In this document: in pieces, positions 11,442 to 22,297 of the stretch | Position numbering within the stretch: the stretch's first letter is position 1 | Layout: each line of letters opens with the position of its first letter | Origin: Akebia trifoliata | Lineage: Eukaryota > Streptophyta > Magnoliopsida > Ranunculales > Lardizabalaceae | Reading direction: 5' to 3' | Length of the DNA: 64,000 bases | Assembly (NCBI GenBank): GCA_017979445.1 | Contig: CM030707.1 | Location: 26,629,756 to 26,693,755 of the forward strand | Position numbers and translations under genes: made by a program | Notes under the pieces: model-generated | What the model saw: only the letters and a program-made list of their open reading frames with translations | Told to the model about the DNA's origin: nothing | Databases searched by the model: none

Positions 11442-12158
11442 CTGTTTTCCATGCCTCCCCTTACTGTTTTTGCTTTCACTTTTTGTTTTCTCTTTTTCTT
11501 TTGTTTGTGTACATGTATGATGCAACACACTTCCCTTTTCTTACCTAAGGGAAGGAAAATGAAAAAAAAAATAAAAGCATCCTACGATCTATACAACCAT
11601 GCCTTCTTGGGCTTACACTATGGGCCTCGAGGCCCAACAACAATAATTGCATACAACATTGTTTTGGGGGTCGATGTAACATTAAAAACTTGTGTCCTAA
11701 CTCATCTAACTGGGCACATGCATAAGTTTAATAGATGACTTCAAGGCTACCCGATTTTCAAACCTCGATGCATACCGAAGTACACACGTCGTTGGTTGGT
11801 GATCGAGTTTGATGTGTTCATTCCCGACACTTGAAATAACAATCTCAAGCCGTAAAACTACTAAGCATCGGGGCTATGTATATTGAGGGTTGTGGGTGGG
11901 GTGACTTGGAAGTGAGGCTATGCTCGCAAGTACACGTGTAATAGGATTTTTTTTTCATTCATTTTCATCGACCCCCTTACAAATCAAAAGCAGCATGAGT
12001 GAATAGATATTACAATTTGGACACGAAGAATAAAAATAAAAATAAGAAAACAAGAGACAAACAACAAACAAACAATGTTAGTAAATAAACCTCTTTTTTT
12101 TCAAAACAACCGAGTTGTCATGAGGTATGAGTCATGGGTCTCCAGTGGAGTCACCAGC
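11442..12158 (-). mobile_element. Element B leader remnant with PBS
   Basis: Nearly the same sequence as 40868-41575. On the minus strand it starts with the PBS TGGTGACTCCACTGGAGACC (12137-12156) right after the LTR. The + strand frame at 11451-11738 has no recognisable domain and its counterpart near 41022-41258 is different in length, so I do not call a gene. This is a second leader, left of the 3' LTR, meaning that two B units once stood in tandem. Confidence 0.8.
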
Positions 12159-14452
12159 TGTAGATACGTGGTTGTCGTCATTACGATGGCCACATCTACG
12201 ATGAATTGGAGTCGTCACCATTCAAATTGTAAATGGGTGTGAATGGTCACTCGATGCACATTTTTTGAAAAATTGTCATTTTTGACATTTTAGTGACTCA
12301 CGATGGATAAGGGATAATCAACCTTGGGATTCAGGTAAGCGGCTCGGTTAGAGAAATGGGAAGGGGTTAGGCACCCTTTTCTCCCCACCAAATGACGGTA
12401 ATCTCTATGCAACTCGATCATTTTAATTTTTTAAAAAGTGAAAAAGAAAGTGCCACGTGTGTGCATTTTGTACCCTAGATAGGGATTCATTTTCAACTTG
12501 ATCATAGGGTCATTTCATTGAAGGAAATGACCCTTATGAATCTTTAGCCTTGGGGTTCACTCATTTAAAATAAAAATAAAAGAGAAGAAGGGGATGTTAG
12601 AAGAGGGAGAGGAGAGGATAGAGAGAGAGGGGGGTGCAATTCGAACCCACCTTGTATTCTTAAACTTATTTTCTTCTTCTTCTTCTTCTTGACTTCTCTT
12701 GAGTCTTCTTAAGTCCTTAGTAGAATGTGAGAGAATATATATATATTTTTTTTTGGTGAGAGATTAGTGTGAGATTAGAGAAGAGATGAAGAAAGAAAGT
12801 AGATTTTTGTTTTTTTTTTTGTGAGACTTGGTAACCATTTTTGGGATAAGGACAGAGGTATTTATAGATGTTTGGAGGGGGTTTGGGGGTATAATGGAGT
12901 GAAAGTTTGAAAAAATGGATAATGGCATAGGTTTTAGGTGTGGAAAGTTTGAAATTTAGAATGAAAGCGAGGGTATTTGTGTAAAGGATGAAAATGAGTG
13001 AGGTTTTGATCCAAATGGTTTAGATCCTACCCAAATTCATTTGGGTAGAGTAGTTGGTGGGATGAGATGAGTAATGGTTGATGGGGAGTGGGGGTGTAAG
13101 AGGATTGTTTAGAGAATGAGTGTTAGATTGGTTGAAGAGATGAAGTGTTTAGATTTAGGAGAATGGGTTGTGTAAGAGGTGGGTAGATTGGTTTTTGGGA
13201 GGAGAAAGAGGGTGATGCCATGTGGTATATGAGATGAGATAGTGTGGTGATGAGATTGGTTGATTGGTTGATGGTGGTTGTTTGATTAGAGAGAGAGGTA
13301 TGGGTAGTTAGTTGATGATGAGGGGAGTATGGGTTGAGATGATTTTATTGGAGTGTTTTAAGGAAGATGATGGGTAGAGATATGGGTGGTGATGTGGGTG
13401 GTTGATGATGTTAGAGAATGGTGATGGATTAGGGTATGGGTTGAGGTGTGGGTGGTTGTTGATGTAGGGTAGGGTATGGGTTAAGGTGCTTTTTGAGGGA
13501 GGTGATGTGGGTTAGATGGATTGTTTAAAGAATGGTGATGGGGGTAGGTGATTAGATGAGGGAGGTGAAGGGTGGTGATGACATGTGTCATCTTTTGATG
13601 TAGAGAGGGTGATTGGTTGATGTGGGTAAGGGTTGATGGGTTAGGCTTGTGGGTTGGATAATGAATAGGGTATGGATAGTGGTTTATGGATTTTTGATAT
13701 ATTAGGCTTGGGCTTTTAGAGGGTTGTAGGTTATTTTGACTTGGATGGGATTTGATTTGAATGGGATTTTTTTAAGTGGATTTATTCTATGATTTAGGTA
13801 ATATAGGATTGATTTTAGGTTAAGGGTAAGATGGAAAATTGGTTTTTATAGATTTGAGGGTTCATTGGCCCTGAATGGGCTTTATGGTGTTTGCGAATTC
13901 GGAGGTGGGGTGGTGGAAGGTAGATGAAGGGTAGGTATCCCAAGTCTCACATTTTTTCATTTTTTTTTATCTTTTTAGGATTTTAGAAATTATTAAATTG
14001 ATTAAAATGTAACGTGTTGGCGAATAGAGCTTTTTAGGCCCGTTGGGAAATTTTATCGAGCGTTCGATTATTCTTGAATATAAAGGCGGAGTGGTGATGT
14101 TGAACACGTGTAGGATGGGTCACAACCCTTTTTGTAGGTCCCCTAGACCATTAGGAGGTCTTAGGAGCCTCGGTTTACTCAAAATTACCAGTTTTTAATG
14201 TTTTGGACCTTTGAGGCCCGTTGGCCTATTTCGTTGGAAAATTCATATTTTGAATGAAGGGGAGCATATCAAGCTTTTCGAATCCTTTTGGTGGACCTAC
14301 TAACCCATTGAGAGGTGTTAGAGACTTTGATCTTGGCGAAAGTGTTGCATTTTAATGTTTCGGGCCTTCGAGGCCCATTGACCAAATTTATTGAAAAATT
14401 ACTGTTTTTGGACCCTTTCGAGTGAGGGCCATTTCAAATTGGGGTGTTTACA
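12159..14452 (-). mobile_element. Complete element B LTR (2294 bp)
   Basis: On the minus strand it runs TGTAAACACC to ATCTACA. It is followed by a PBS at 12137-12156 and preceded by a purine-rich tract at 14453-14466, so it served both as the 3' LTR of one unit and the 5' LTR of the next. TATA box on the minus strand at 12859-12866. The middle is TG-rich on the plus strand with no gene. Short frames there are low-complexity. Confidence 0.9.
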
Positions 14453-14466
14453 GCTGCCCTTCTTTG
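14453..14466 (-). other. Polypurine tract candidate (duplicated copy)
   Basis: Minus strand GCAAAGAAGGGCAGC directly before the LTR start, the usual place of plus-strand priming. A copy is at 16531-16545. Confidence 0.65.
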
Positions 14467-14875
14467 CAGGAATTGCGTGCAAAGAACTACAAAGAATAGA
14501 CTAAACCCCTATTCGTACGGGCCAGCCAAAATTTTGTGAAACATGACTTCGAATTACCGGTCGAATTGATGACTTTAGTGAAAAAATGGTTACTAAAGCA
14601 CGGGGTCTGACAGAGTTACCTTATTGATTCCTTGGTCTCGATGGCGCAGAACTCGTGTGAGACCTTGGATTTGGTGACGATTTAGTGATTTTTGAAATTT
14701 GGGTATTTCTCTGTCGTGTTTTAACACATCAAAATTGAGTGTAACTCGAAAGGATTTTTGAAATTTTCTGATTTTTCTGACTTTTTGATTTTTTTAATTT
14801 TTACTTGATTTTTGATTTTTTTTTTACTTGATTTTTGATTTTTTGATTTTTTACTTGATTTTTTTTTTTTTTTTT

Positions 14876-16530
14876 GTGAGACTTGGTAACCATTTTTGGG
14901 ATAAGGACAGAGGTATTTATAGATGTTTGGAGGGGGTTTGGGGGTATAATGGAGTGAAAGTTTGAAAAGATGGATAATGGCATAGGTTTTAGGTGTGGAA
15001 AGTTTGAAATTTAGAATGAAAGCGAGGGTATTTGTGTAAAGGATGAAAATGAGTGAGGTTTTGATCCAAATGGTTTAGATCCTACCCAAATTCATTTGGG
15101 TAGAGTAGTTGGTGGGATGAGATGAGTAATGGTTGATGGGGGAGTGGGGGTGTAAGAGGATTGTTTAGAGAATGAGTGTTAGATTGGTTGAAGAGATGAG
15201 GTGTTTAGATTTAGGAGAATGGGTTGTGTAAGAGGTGGGTAGATTGGTTTTTGGGAGGAGAAAGAGGGTGATGCCATGTGGTATATGAGATGAGATAGTG
15301 TGGTGATGAGTTTGGTTGATTGGTTGATGGTGGTTGTTTGATTAGAGAGAGAGGTATGGGTAGTTAGTTGATGATGAGGGGAGTATGGGTTGAGATGATT
15401 TTATTGGAGTGTTTTAAGGAAGATGATGGGTAGAGATATGGGTGGTGATGTGGGTGGTTGATGATGTTAGAGAATGGTAATGGATTAGGGTATGGGTTGA
15501 GGTGTGGGTGGTTGTTGATGTTAGAGAAGGGAGATAGGTTAGGTTAGGGTAGGGTATGGGTTAAGGTGATTTTGGAGGGAGGTGATGTGGGTTAGATGGA
15601 TTGTTTAAAGAATGGTGATGGGGGTAGGTGATTAGATGAGGGAGGTGAAGGGTGGTGATGACATGTGTCATCTTTTGATGTAGAGAGGGTGATTGGTTGA
15701 TGTGGGTAAGGGTTGATGGGTTAGGCTTGTGGGTTGGATAATGAATAGGGTATGGATAGTGGTTTATGGATTTTTGATAATTGGGCTTGGGCTTTTAGAG
15801 GGTTGTAGCTTATTTTGACTTGGATGGGATTTGATTTGAATGGGATTTTTTAAAGTGGATTTATTCTATGATTTAGGTAATATAAGATTGATTTTAGGTT
15901 AAGGGTAAGATGGAAAATTGGTTGTTATAGATTTGAGGGTTCATGGGCCCTGAATGGGCTTTATGGTGTTTGAGAATTCGGAGGTGGGGTGGTGGAAGGT
16001 AGATGAAGGGTAGGTATCCCAAGTCTCACATTTTTTCATTTTTTTATCTTTTTAGGATTTTTAGAAATTATTAAATTGATTAAAATGCCACGTGTTGGCG
16101 AATAGAGCTTTTTAGGCCCGTTGGAAAATTTTATCGAGCGTTCGATTATTCTTGAATATAAAGGCGGAGTGGTGATGTTGAACACGTGTAGGATGGGTCA
16201 CAACCCTTTTTGTAGGTCCCCTAGACCATTAGGAGGTCTTAGGAGCCTCGGTTTACTCAAAATTACCAGTTTTTAATGTTTTGGACCTTTGAGGCCCGTT
16301 GGCCTATTTCGTTGGAAAATTGATATTTTGAATGAAGCGGAGCATATCAAGCTTTCCGAATCCTTTTGGTGGACCTACTAACCCATTGAGAGGTGTTAGA
16401 GACTTTGATCTTGGCAAAAGTGTTGCATTTTAATGTTTCGGGCCTTCGAGGCCCATTGGCCAAATTTATTGAAAAATTATTGTTTTTGGACCATTTCGAG
16501 TGAGGGCCATTTCAAATTGGGGTGTTTACA
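14876..16530 (-). mobile_element. Partial element B LTR (duplicate, U3 side)
   Basis: Second copy of LTR sequence created by the 2.05-kb duplication. It ends at 16530 with the same TGTAAACACC start (minus strand) and lacks the PBS-side third of the LTR. Confidence 0.88.
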
Positions 16531-16545
16531 GCTGCCCTTCTTTGC
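16531..16545 (-). other. Polypurine tract candidate of element B
   Basis: Minus strand GCAAAGAAGGGCAGC immediately upstream of the LTR start. Identical to the copy at 14453. Confidence 0.65.
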
Positions 16546-16968
16546 AGGAATTGCGTGCAAAGAACTACAAAGAATAGACTAAACCCATATTCGTACGGGC
16601 CAGCCAAAATTTTGTGAAACATGACTTCGAATTACCGGTCGAATTGATGACTTTTGTGAAAAAATGGTTACTAAAGCACGGGGTCTGACAGAGTTACCTT
16701 ATTGATTCCTTGGTCTCGATGGCGCAGAACTCGTGTGAGACCTTGGATTTGGTGACGATTTAGTGATTTTTGAAATTTGGGTATTTCTCGGTTGTGTTTT
16801 AACACATCAAAATTGAGTGTAACTCGAAAGGATTTTTGAAATTTTCTGATTTTTCTGACTTTTTGATTTTTTTAATTTTTTTAATTTTTACTTGATTTTT
16901 GATTTTTTTTTATTTTTTACTTGATTTTTTTTTTGTTTTTATTTGATTTTGATTTTATTTATTGACTG

Positions 16969-17153
16969 ATCCGTGCCTAAAGCACGGATAACACTAGGCT
17001 CGATTTTACCCGTGTTTAAAACACGGATAGCATTTCTATTTCTTTCGTCCGTGTTTGAGGCACGGTTATGACTAAATTATCTTTATCCGTACTAGTGGTA
17101 CGGATAGCACGCCCTTTGTTTTTCCCGTACTGGTAGCACCGACCAGTATGAAT
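16969..17153 (+). repeat. Hairpin array 1 (ATCCGTG / CACGGAT type)
   Basis: Five imperfect palindromes spaced about 30-40 bp. The first is ATCCGTGC and GCACGGAT around CTAAA. The fourth has TATCCGTAC and GTACGGATA (17084-17106), a compensated change from the usual CCGTGC/GCACGG. The array closes with ACCGACCAGTATGA, shared in form with arrays 2 and 3. It lies upstream of the PMD-type gene, separated by 1.7 kb without a gene. Confidence 0.88.
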
Positions 17154-18179
17154 TTTAAATGGTCAAAGCCTGCGCGTCCTTTCATTTTCAGTTTCTTCTT
17201 CGCTTTCTTCGGTTTCTTCTCCTTCTTTGGTGATTTTTCTTCCCTTCTCTTCGTCTTCTTCTTGCTTTCATTGATTTGGGGCATTTGGCGTGATCATTGG
17301 AAGGTTTGGACTGCTCGGGCGTTCGTGGAAACGACTCAGAGCCATTAGGAGTTCGTTTTGGTGCTACAACTTTGATGTGAGTTTTTCATTTCATTTCTTT
17401 TTTTCTATCTTTTTCTTCCTTGCCCATTTTACATGAAACCATTCATTTTGCTTCAGACATAGACACTTCTTTTTGCCATTTTTGTTGATTTACTTACTCA
17501 TCTCATGTTTCGAAACAATATTATTGATTGTTGCTGCTTTGCTTGTTTTTTTTTTGTCATTACTTGATTGGGTATGAATGTATGGACTGTTGATCGAGTG
17601 GTGAAACTTTGAAGAGTTGGGGTTTATTTTGAATGGGAATTTCCCTGGGTGTCTGGGAGTTAGGGGCGATGCATGGTTTTGGATGGGTTGTTGGTGAATG
17701 GAGGGCTTTGTGGGTATTGTTTTTGGATAACGAACTTTGTCGGGTGTGTTTCGAATAGTGGGTGGCAGCCTTTTGGAAGAGGTGGTTCGAATTTTATGAG
17801 GTACTGATTGGGCTCTTTGAATAGTTGATGGATGGGACTAGGTTAGCATGTACGGGGTGGTTTGGGTGTTGGCTTTGTGGTGGGAATCGGAATGGTTTAA
17901 AGGCGGATTTAAGGGTTGTCTGCGTTGGCCTGTGCTGAACCATTTAGGCGAGTTAATTTTCCCTCATTTTAGCATGCTATAGATTTTAAAGAAATTTGTT
18001 TATCGTGCTTGCTCTCCCTTTTTTATGTCTCCTTCTTTCCTTTTGCCTCATTTTGCTTGTTTGAGGTATGAATATTTTGGTTCGCTACCCATGCTTTGCT
18101 TGCTTTAAGATATACTCGTTTTTGTTTTGCTTCGAGCATGTACTTACTTTCTTTTCCTTGAATGGTTCCCTGGCCAGAT
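17154..18179 (+). other. Gap: upstream region of PMD-type gene
   Basis: No gene supported. The frame at 17148-17348 is a Phe/Ser-rich low-complexity translation of pyrimidine-rich DNA. The region may hold the promoter and 5' leader of the gene at 18821. I see no convincing core promoter. Confidence 0.4.
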
Positions 18180-18790
18180 GGGTGTGGGTTTGGTTAAGTT
18201 GGACCGGTTTAGCTAGGTTTACCCGAATTAGGTTGGGTTAACAAGGTTGGCTGGAGTTTACTAGGTTAACTGAGGTTCAACTGGATTAGATCGAGTTGGC
18301 TGGGTTTGTTAAGCTAACTAGGTTTGATTAAGTGGACTAGGTATGACCCTGGTTGACTGAGTTTAAACTTGTTTGACTCGGTTTGGGGTTAAACTGGGTT
18401 GAGTTACCTTCGGTTGATTGGATCGGTTGGGTTTTGACTTAGATGGGCTAGGTTTGACTTAGATGTATTGGGTTTTACTGAGTTGAGTGGGTTTGACTCA
18501 GGTTGGATAGGTCTGACTGAGTTGGGTTGGATTTGACTCGGATTCGACTGGGTTTGACTGAGTTGTGTAAGTTTGACTCAGATTTGATTGGGTCCGACTA
18601 AGTTGATTCAGATTTGACTGGGTCTGACTGAGTCGACTCAGATTTGATTGGGTTTGGTATATTTGACCATGTTTGTTAAGGTTGACTGGGTTTGGTAGGT
18701 TTGACTCTGATTTGACTGGGTTTGACTGAGTTGGGTAAGTTGACTGGGTAACTTGGGTTACCTCAAGATAAGCAACTAGGACATTTTCTT
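18180..18790 (+). repeat. Degenerate GACTGAGTTTGG-type tandem repeat
   Basis: Loose repetition of GGTTTGACT, GACTGAGTT and GACTCAG phrases with roughly 20-bp spacing, including the palindrome CTGAGTCGACTCAG near 18625. A minus-strand frame (18498-18800) gives a Gln/Ser/Asn repeat peptide that simply mirrors it. Confidence 0.75.
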
Positions 18791-18820
18791 TTGTCGACAC
18801 AGTATCTTATTACCTAGTAG

Positions 18821-21431
18821 ATGGGTAGAGAAAGGAGGACTCGAGTGGCACGCCATTCTTTAAATGAGGAGGAGGAGGCCAGACCTAGGACCCGGACCCG
18901 TTTCGCTCTGGGGTCCGGCGTGGCGACAGAGTATGACTGGCCGAGACAGCCATCACAGAGGCTTGATTCATCTTCGGTGGCTGGTTCTTCGTCCGGTAGC
19001 AGGGCAAATGAGGCCAGCACTTCTCATAGTGGTCCGACTAAGGACCTACCGGGTAGCAGTGGTGATAGAGGTCGACACGGTGGCCGAGACAGGGCAGATA
19101 GGGCCGTAGGCGCTGGCCGAGTAGGTCGTGAGGTTTCCAGGGTGGAGATCCCTACAGAGGAGAGCGAGAGGGTTCCAGACACCTCTCATCTCCATGGATT
19201 GGGAAGACATGTTTCGATGCTGGTCTGACTGGACATTCCCACTCCCTACCCATCAGCCAGTTTTCGAGGGAGATGGAGCGCGTTTCTTTCTACTGCTGCG
19301 CTATTCTCGGTTGATATCAGGACACAATTTTTGATAGTGGGTTTTGGAGCCTTCCTGCAAATACCGACTTTCAGAGTAGATCGACTTCTATTTCTAGCCA
19401 TGGTAGAGAGGTGGTTTCCAGCGACCCATTCTTTTCACATGCCGGAGGTTGAGATAAGCATTCGGCCTTCCGATTTCGTAGCGATTACAGGCATTGCTAT
19501 AGATAGGGAACCCCTGCCACTTGCCATGATGTCTGTCCAGGAGGTGGGTGAGCTATTGAGCATCACCAGAGTCCCTGCCTCCATGGTGGGGAAGATGGGG
19601 AGGATCAGTACAGAGGTGCTGATGGGCTTACTGCTGATCGAGGGAGAGGACGGAGCTAAGCCCACTTATAGAGAGAGATCGGCCCGCTTCGGTGACCGTG
19701 ATTTCTACACCATTTTTCGCATTTGTTTTTTTCTCCTCATTGGCAGTAGCTTCTTTTTGGAGAACGATTCTTTAGTTTCTACCACCTTTTTCTCGGTCAT
19801 GCACGACATTGATCATATCAGAGACTTTGACTGGGGGAGCCTCATATGTGGTACTATTTTGGCTGGGCTTTATTGAGTGGTGGAGGGCATCACTACGCCT
19901 CGTGGAGCTGGCATCTCCACTCAATTCTTCTAGCACTTTATTGAGGTAAAAGATATTTTCTTTCGTTTCTTTTCAATTTCTTTCTCCATATCTCGTTTAT
20001 TATTTGACATTCTACACCCTCTTTTTCAGATTTTTATTCATGTATATTTCCCATTTTATATGCCTACCCGTCGTCATCCCGACGAGGGTTATCCGTTGGG
20101 CGCATTCTGGGCTACCAGAGACGCCAGGACTATCAGGAGCAGCCCTAGGAGTGCTCGAGCCCACATCGATCGATGTCGTCTTCGAGACGTGAGTATTCGA
20201 ACCTTTTCTTTTTATTCGACTCTGAAACTGCCTATATCTGTTGTCTGACTATCTCTTTTGCAAATCTTCTTGGTTACGCTTCAAGACCTCCCCCGCACTG
20301 TCAGTGGGAGGCAGGAGGTTAGGAACGCCTACAAGCGTAACACCAGACGACAGCGCTACCCCTACTTCATTGGCGAGCAGTGATATACATTTTATCTAGG
20401 AGCGCTTATTTTTCTAGCACGACAGGAACCTTCATATCCCTGTCGCTCCAGCTGAGCCTATCTCGGGTGCGATGACAGTAGATGAGTATCTTGCCCAGGC
20501 GAGGGGCATATATGCTGCTGGGCTGGTGAGGGGGGGTGACTACCAGGCATGATTCCGAGAGGCCTCTATTGGGTGCATCATGCCTACTGTCACCGCCCAA
20601 GCCGGGATCACCGAGATCGGAGGGGTCCTTCTTCAAGAGCATGCTGTCACGGTACACATTCTATCACTGTCTCTCTTCCTTATAATTTTCTGCGTTCCAT
20701 TATATCCTTGTCTCATTTGATCGATGTTCTTGTTCTCAGGCCGATGATCTCCGTTGCCTTCGAGAGGGCTACGACGTGATCGAGGCTCAGGCAGCGAGGG
20801 CAATTGAGATGAAAAATAAGTTGAGAGCCTCTAGGGCTAAGGTGGAGGAGCAGGCCGCTCGGCTCAAGGAACAGGAGGCTCGCATCGAGGCCCAGGCAAC
20901 TCGTATCCAGGAGCTAGAGCTAGAAGCAACCTTGCGGGAGTCTCGTTTCCAGGCTGAGATGGTATGTCGTTATTTATTTCTTTTTCTCTTTCCTGTGTAG
21001 ACCGTAGCATATTTTTCACCTGTTCTGATTGATTTTCTCGTGATCTTCTCAAGATTACTATCGACGCCGAGACGGAACGAGTACCTTGACGCGCCCTCCG
21101 ACCCCTCCTAGGGTAAGCATTTTTATTTTCGTTGTTCATTTTCCTACATATTCTATATATATCTCTGCCTGTGTTTTGATTTGTTTCACTTTTTTGTTTT
21201 CAAGCCTCTCCCTCCACTGGACCCTCCGTTACGGGCGCTGATCTCGCGAGGACCACAAAAAAGGATGCTGTCTTGGATGCAGAGCTCTTCTTCACAGATT
21301 CCGAGGGACGACTGCGGATGCACGGTCTACCTTCTTCAGGGGTGTCGGGTTCTGGTGCTGTGGCTGGATCCTCTTCTAGAGCGGTTTCGGAGACTCAGAG
21401 CGCCCGGGACGATGCTCCCCTCTCAATTTGA
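18821..21431 (+). pseudogene. Plant mobile domain (PMD)-type gene carried by element B, decayed
   Basis: It lies on the strand opposite to B's gag-pol, between integrase and the 3' LTR. Exons inferred from GT-AG borders: 18821-19945, 20030-20188, 20286-20651, 20740-20961, 21054-21112 and 21205-21431. Exon 1 encodes an Arg/Ser-rich N-terminus, then the PMD core: ALVERW-like MVERWFPATHSFHMPEVE at about 19400-19450 and DWGSLICGTILAGLY near 19830. Exon 4 is a Glu/Ala coiled coil (EEQAARLKEQEARIEAQ). The last exon is Ser/Gly-rich. Two frameshifts lie in exon 1 (19130-19230 and about 19325), and several stops look like former Trp codons (after 19874, near 20550). Genes of this kind on the antisense strand of Tat elements have been described. 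Role unknown; likely non-functional here. Confidence 0.78.
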
Positions 21432-21955
21432 TCTTTTGATATACCTTGTAAACAAACAGATATTTTATATTAGTTTCTTTTGGACGTTGTATGTAAACAC
21501 TTCAAACTTTTGTATATATGCGTGTTTATGCTCGCCTTTCATTGTATTTATTATGATCATCTATGCAATTGCTTCGAGCCTTTTAGACGTGATATCGATC
21601 ATCAGGGTTTTTGAGCCCTTTCAAGCGTTGGTGAGGCTATGGGCGGGTAAAGGGTACGATTAGGGTCCAAAGGACCCTTCGAACATGTTCTTGAGTGGTG
21701 TGAGTCGTTTGGGATCCATGGTGAGTGAGGTGGTTTTTGGACGCCTGACCTGGCCAAAAATGATCTTGGTGAGTTCCTACGTGCCCGATATATATTTTGA
21801 GAGTTTCTGAGCGTTTTGAACGCTTTTATCGAGTGCGTAGGAATTTCTATCATTTTTCATATGATTTAGAGGTGTCGAGCCCTGAGATGGCCATTATGTA
21901 GTCCGGAATTATCGAAATCTCAAATGACTCAAGACCCAAGGCTTAAAGTGTTCTA
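21432..21955 (+). other. Gap between the two antisense genes of element B
   Basis: No coding sequence recognised. AT-rich, probably the 3' end and terminator region of the PMD-type gene. Confidence 0.4.
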
Positions 21956-22175
21956 GTCCGTGTTCTCAACACGGATGGGTTTTTCCAATTTTCATCCGTG
22001 CCAAGAGCATGGATAGGTCATTTCCTCTTTTATCCGTGCCTTAAGCACGGATGAGTCACATTTTGCTTCATCTGTGCTTCCAACACGGATAGGCTAAGAT
22101 TGATTCTATCCATGTTTTGGGCACGGATCTGTTGACATTTGTCCTTATCCGTGTTTCAAACACGGACCAATATGA
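21956..22175 (+). repeat. Hairpin array 2 (ATCCGTG / CACGGAT type)
   Basis: Six palindromes about 38-40 bp apart. Clear ones: TCCGTGTT with AACACGGA, ATCCGTGC with GCACGGAT around CTTAA (22032-22052), and TCCGTGTTT with AAACACGGA at the end. Inner arm bases alternate GC/GC and GTT/AAC, so pairing is kept. The last unit is followed by CCAATATGA, the same close as array 1. The array ends about 125 bp before the start codon of the next gene. Confidence 0.9.
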
Positions 22176-22297
22176 TTTACTCTCTATTTTAAGCTTGTTT
22201 CAACTCATTTTGCCCTAACATTCAATTTTTCACTTTCCTTTTTTACTTTTGGCGGATTTTTACTCTCCTTCTCCCTCAAAACTTCTTCTCAAGCTCC

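Larger units (their letters stand above)
12821..16925. repeat. Tandem duplication, unit about 2055 bp
   Basis: 12821-14865 repeats at 14876-16925 at about 98% identity by eye. The unit spans the LTR from its U3 side, the polypurine tract and about 400 bp of 3' untranslated sequence. Both break ends lie in T-runs next to TTTTTACTTGATTTTTG, suggesting slippage or unequal exchange at the poly-T. The second copy has an extra 26 bp near 15522. Confidence 0.93.

Noticed and set aside
11451..11738. Possible third antisense gene in element B leader
   Set aside because: The counterpart in the other leader copy is not open over the same length, and no domain is recognisable. Array 3 upstream keeps the idea alive but it is not supported.
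17072..17348. Frames on both strands near 17.1-17.3 kb
   Set aside because: Low-complexity Lys/Glu or Phe/Ser translations of a pyrimidine-rich stretch, with no domain.
18498..18800. Minus-strand 100-codon Gln/Ser/Asn repeat frame
   Set aside because: It only mirrors the GACTGAGTTTGG repeat on the other strand.
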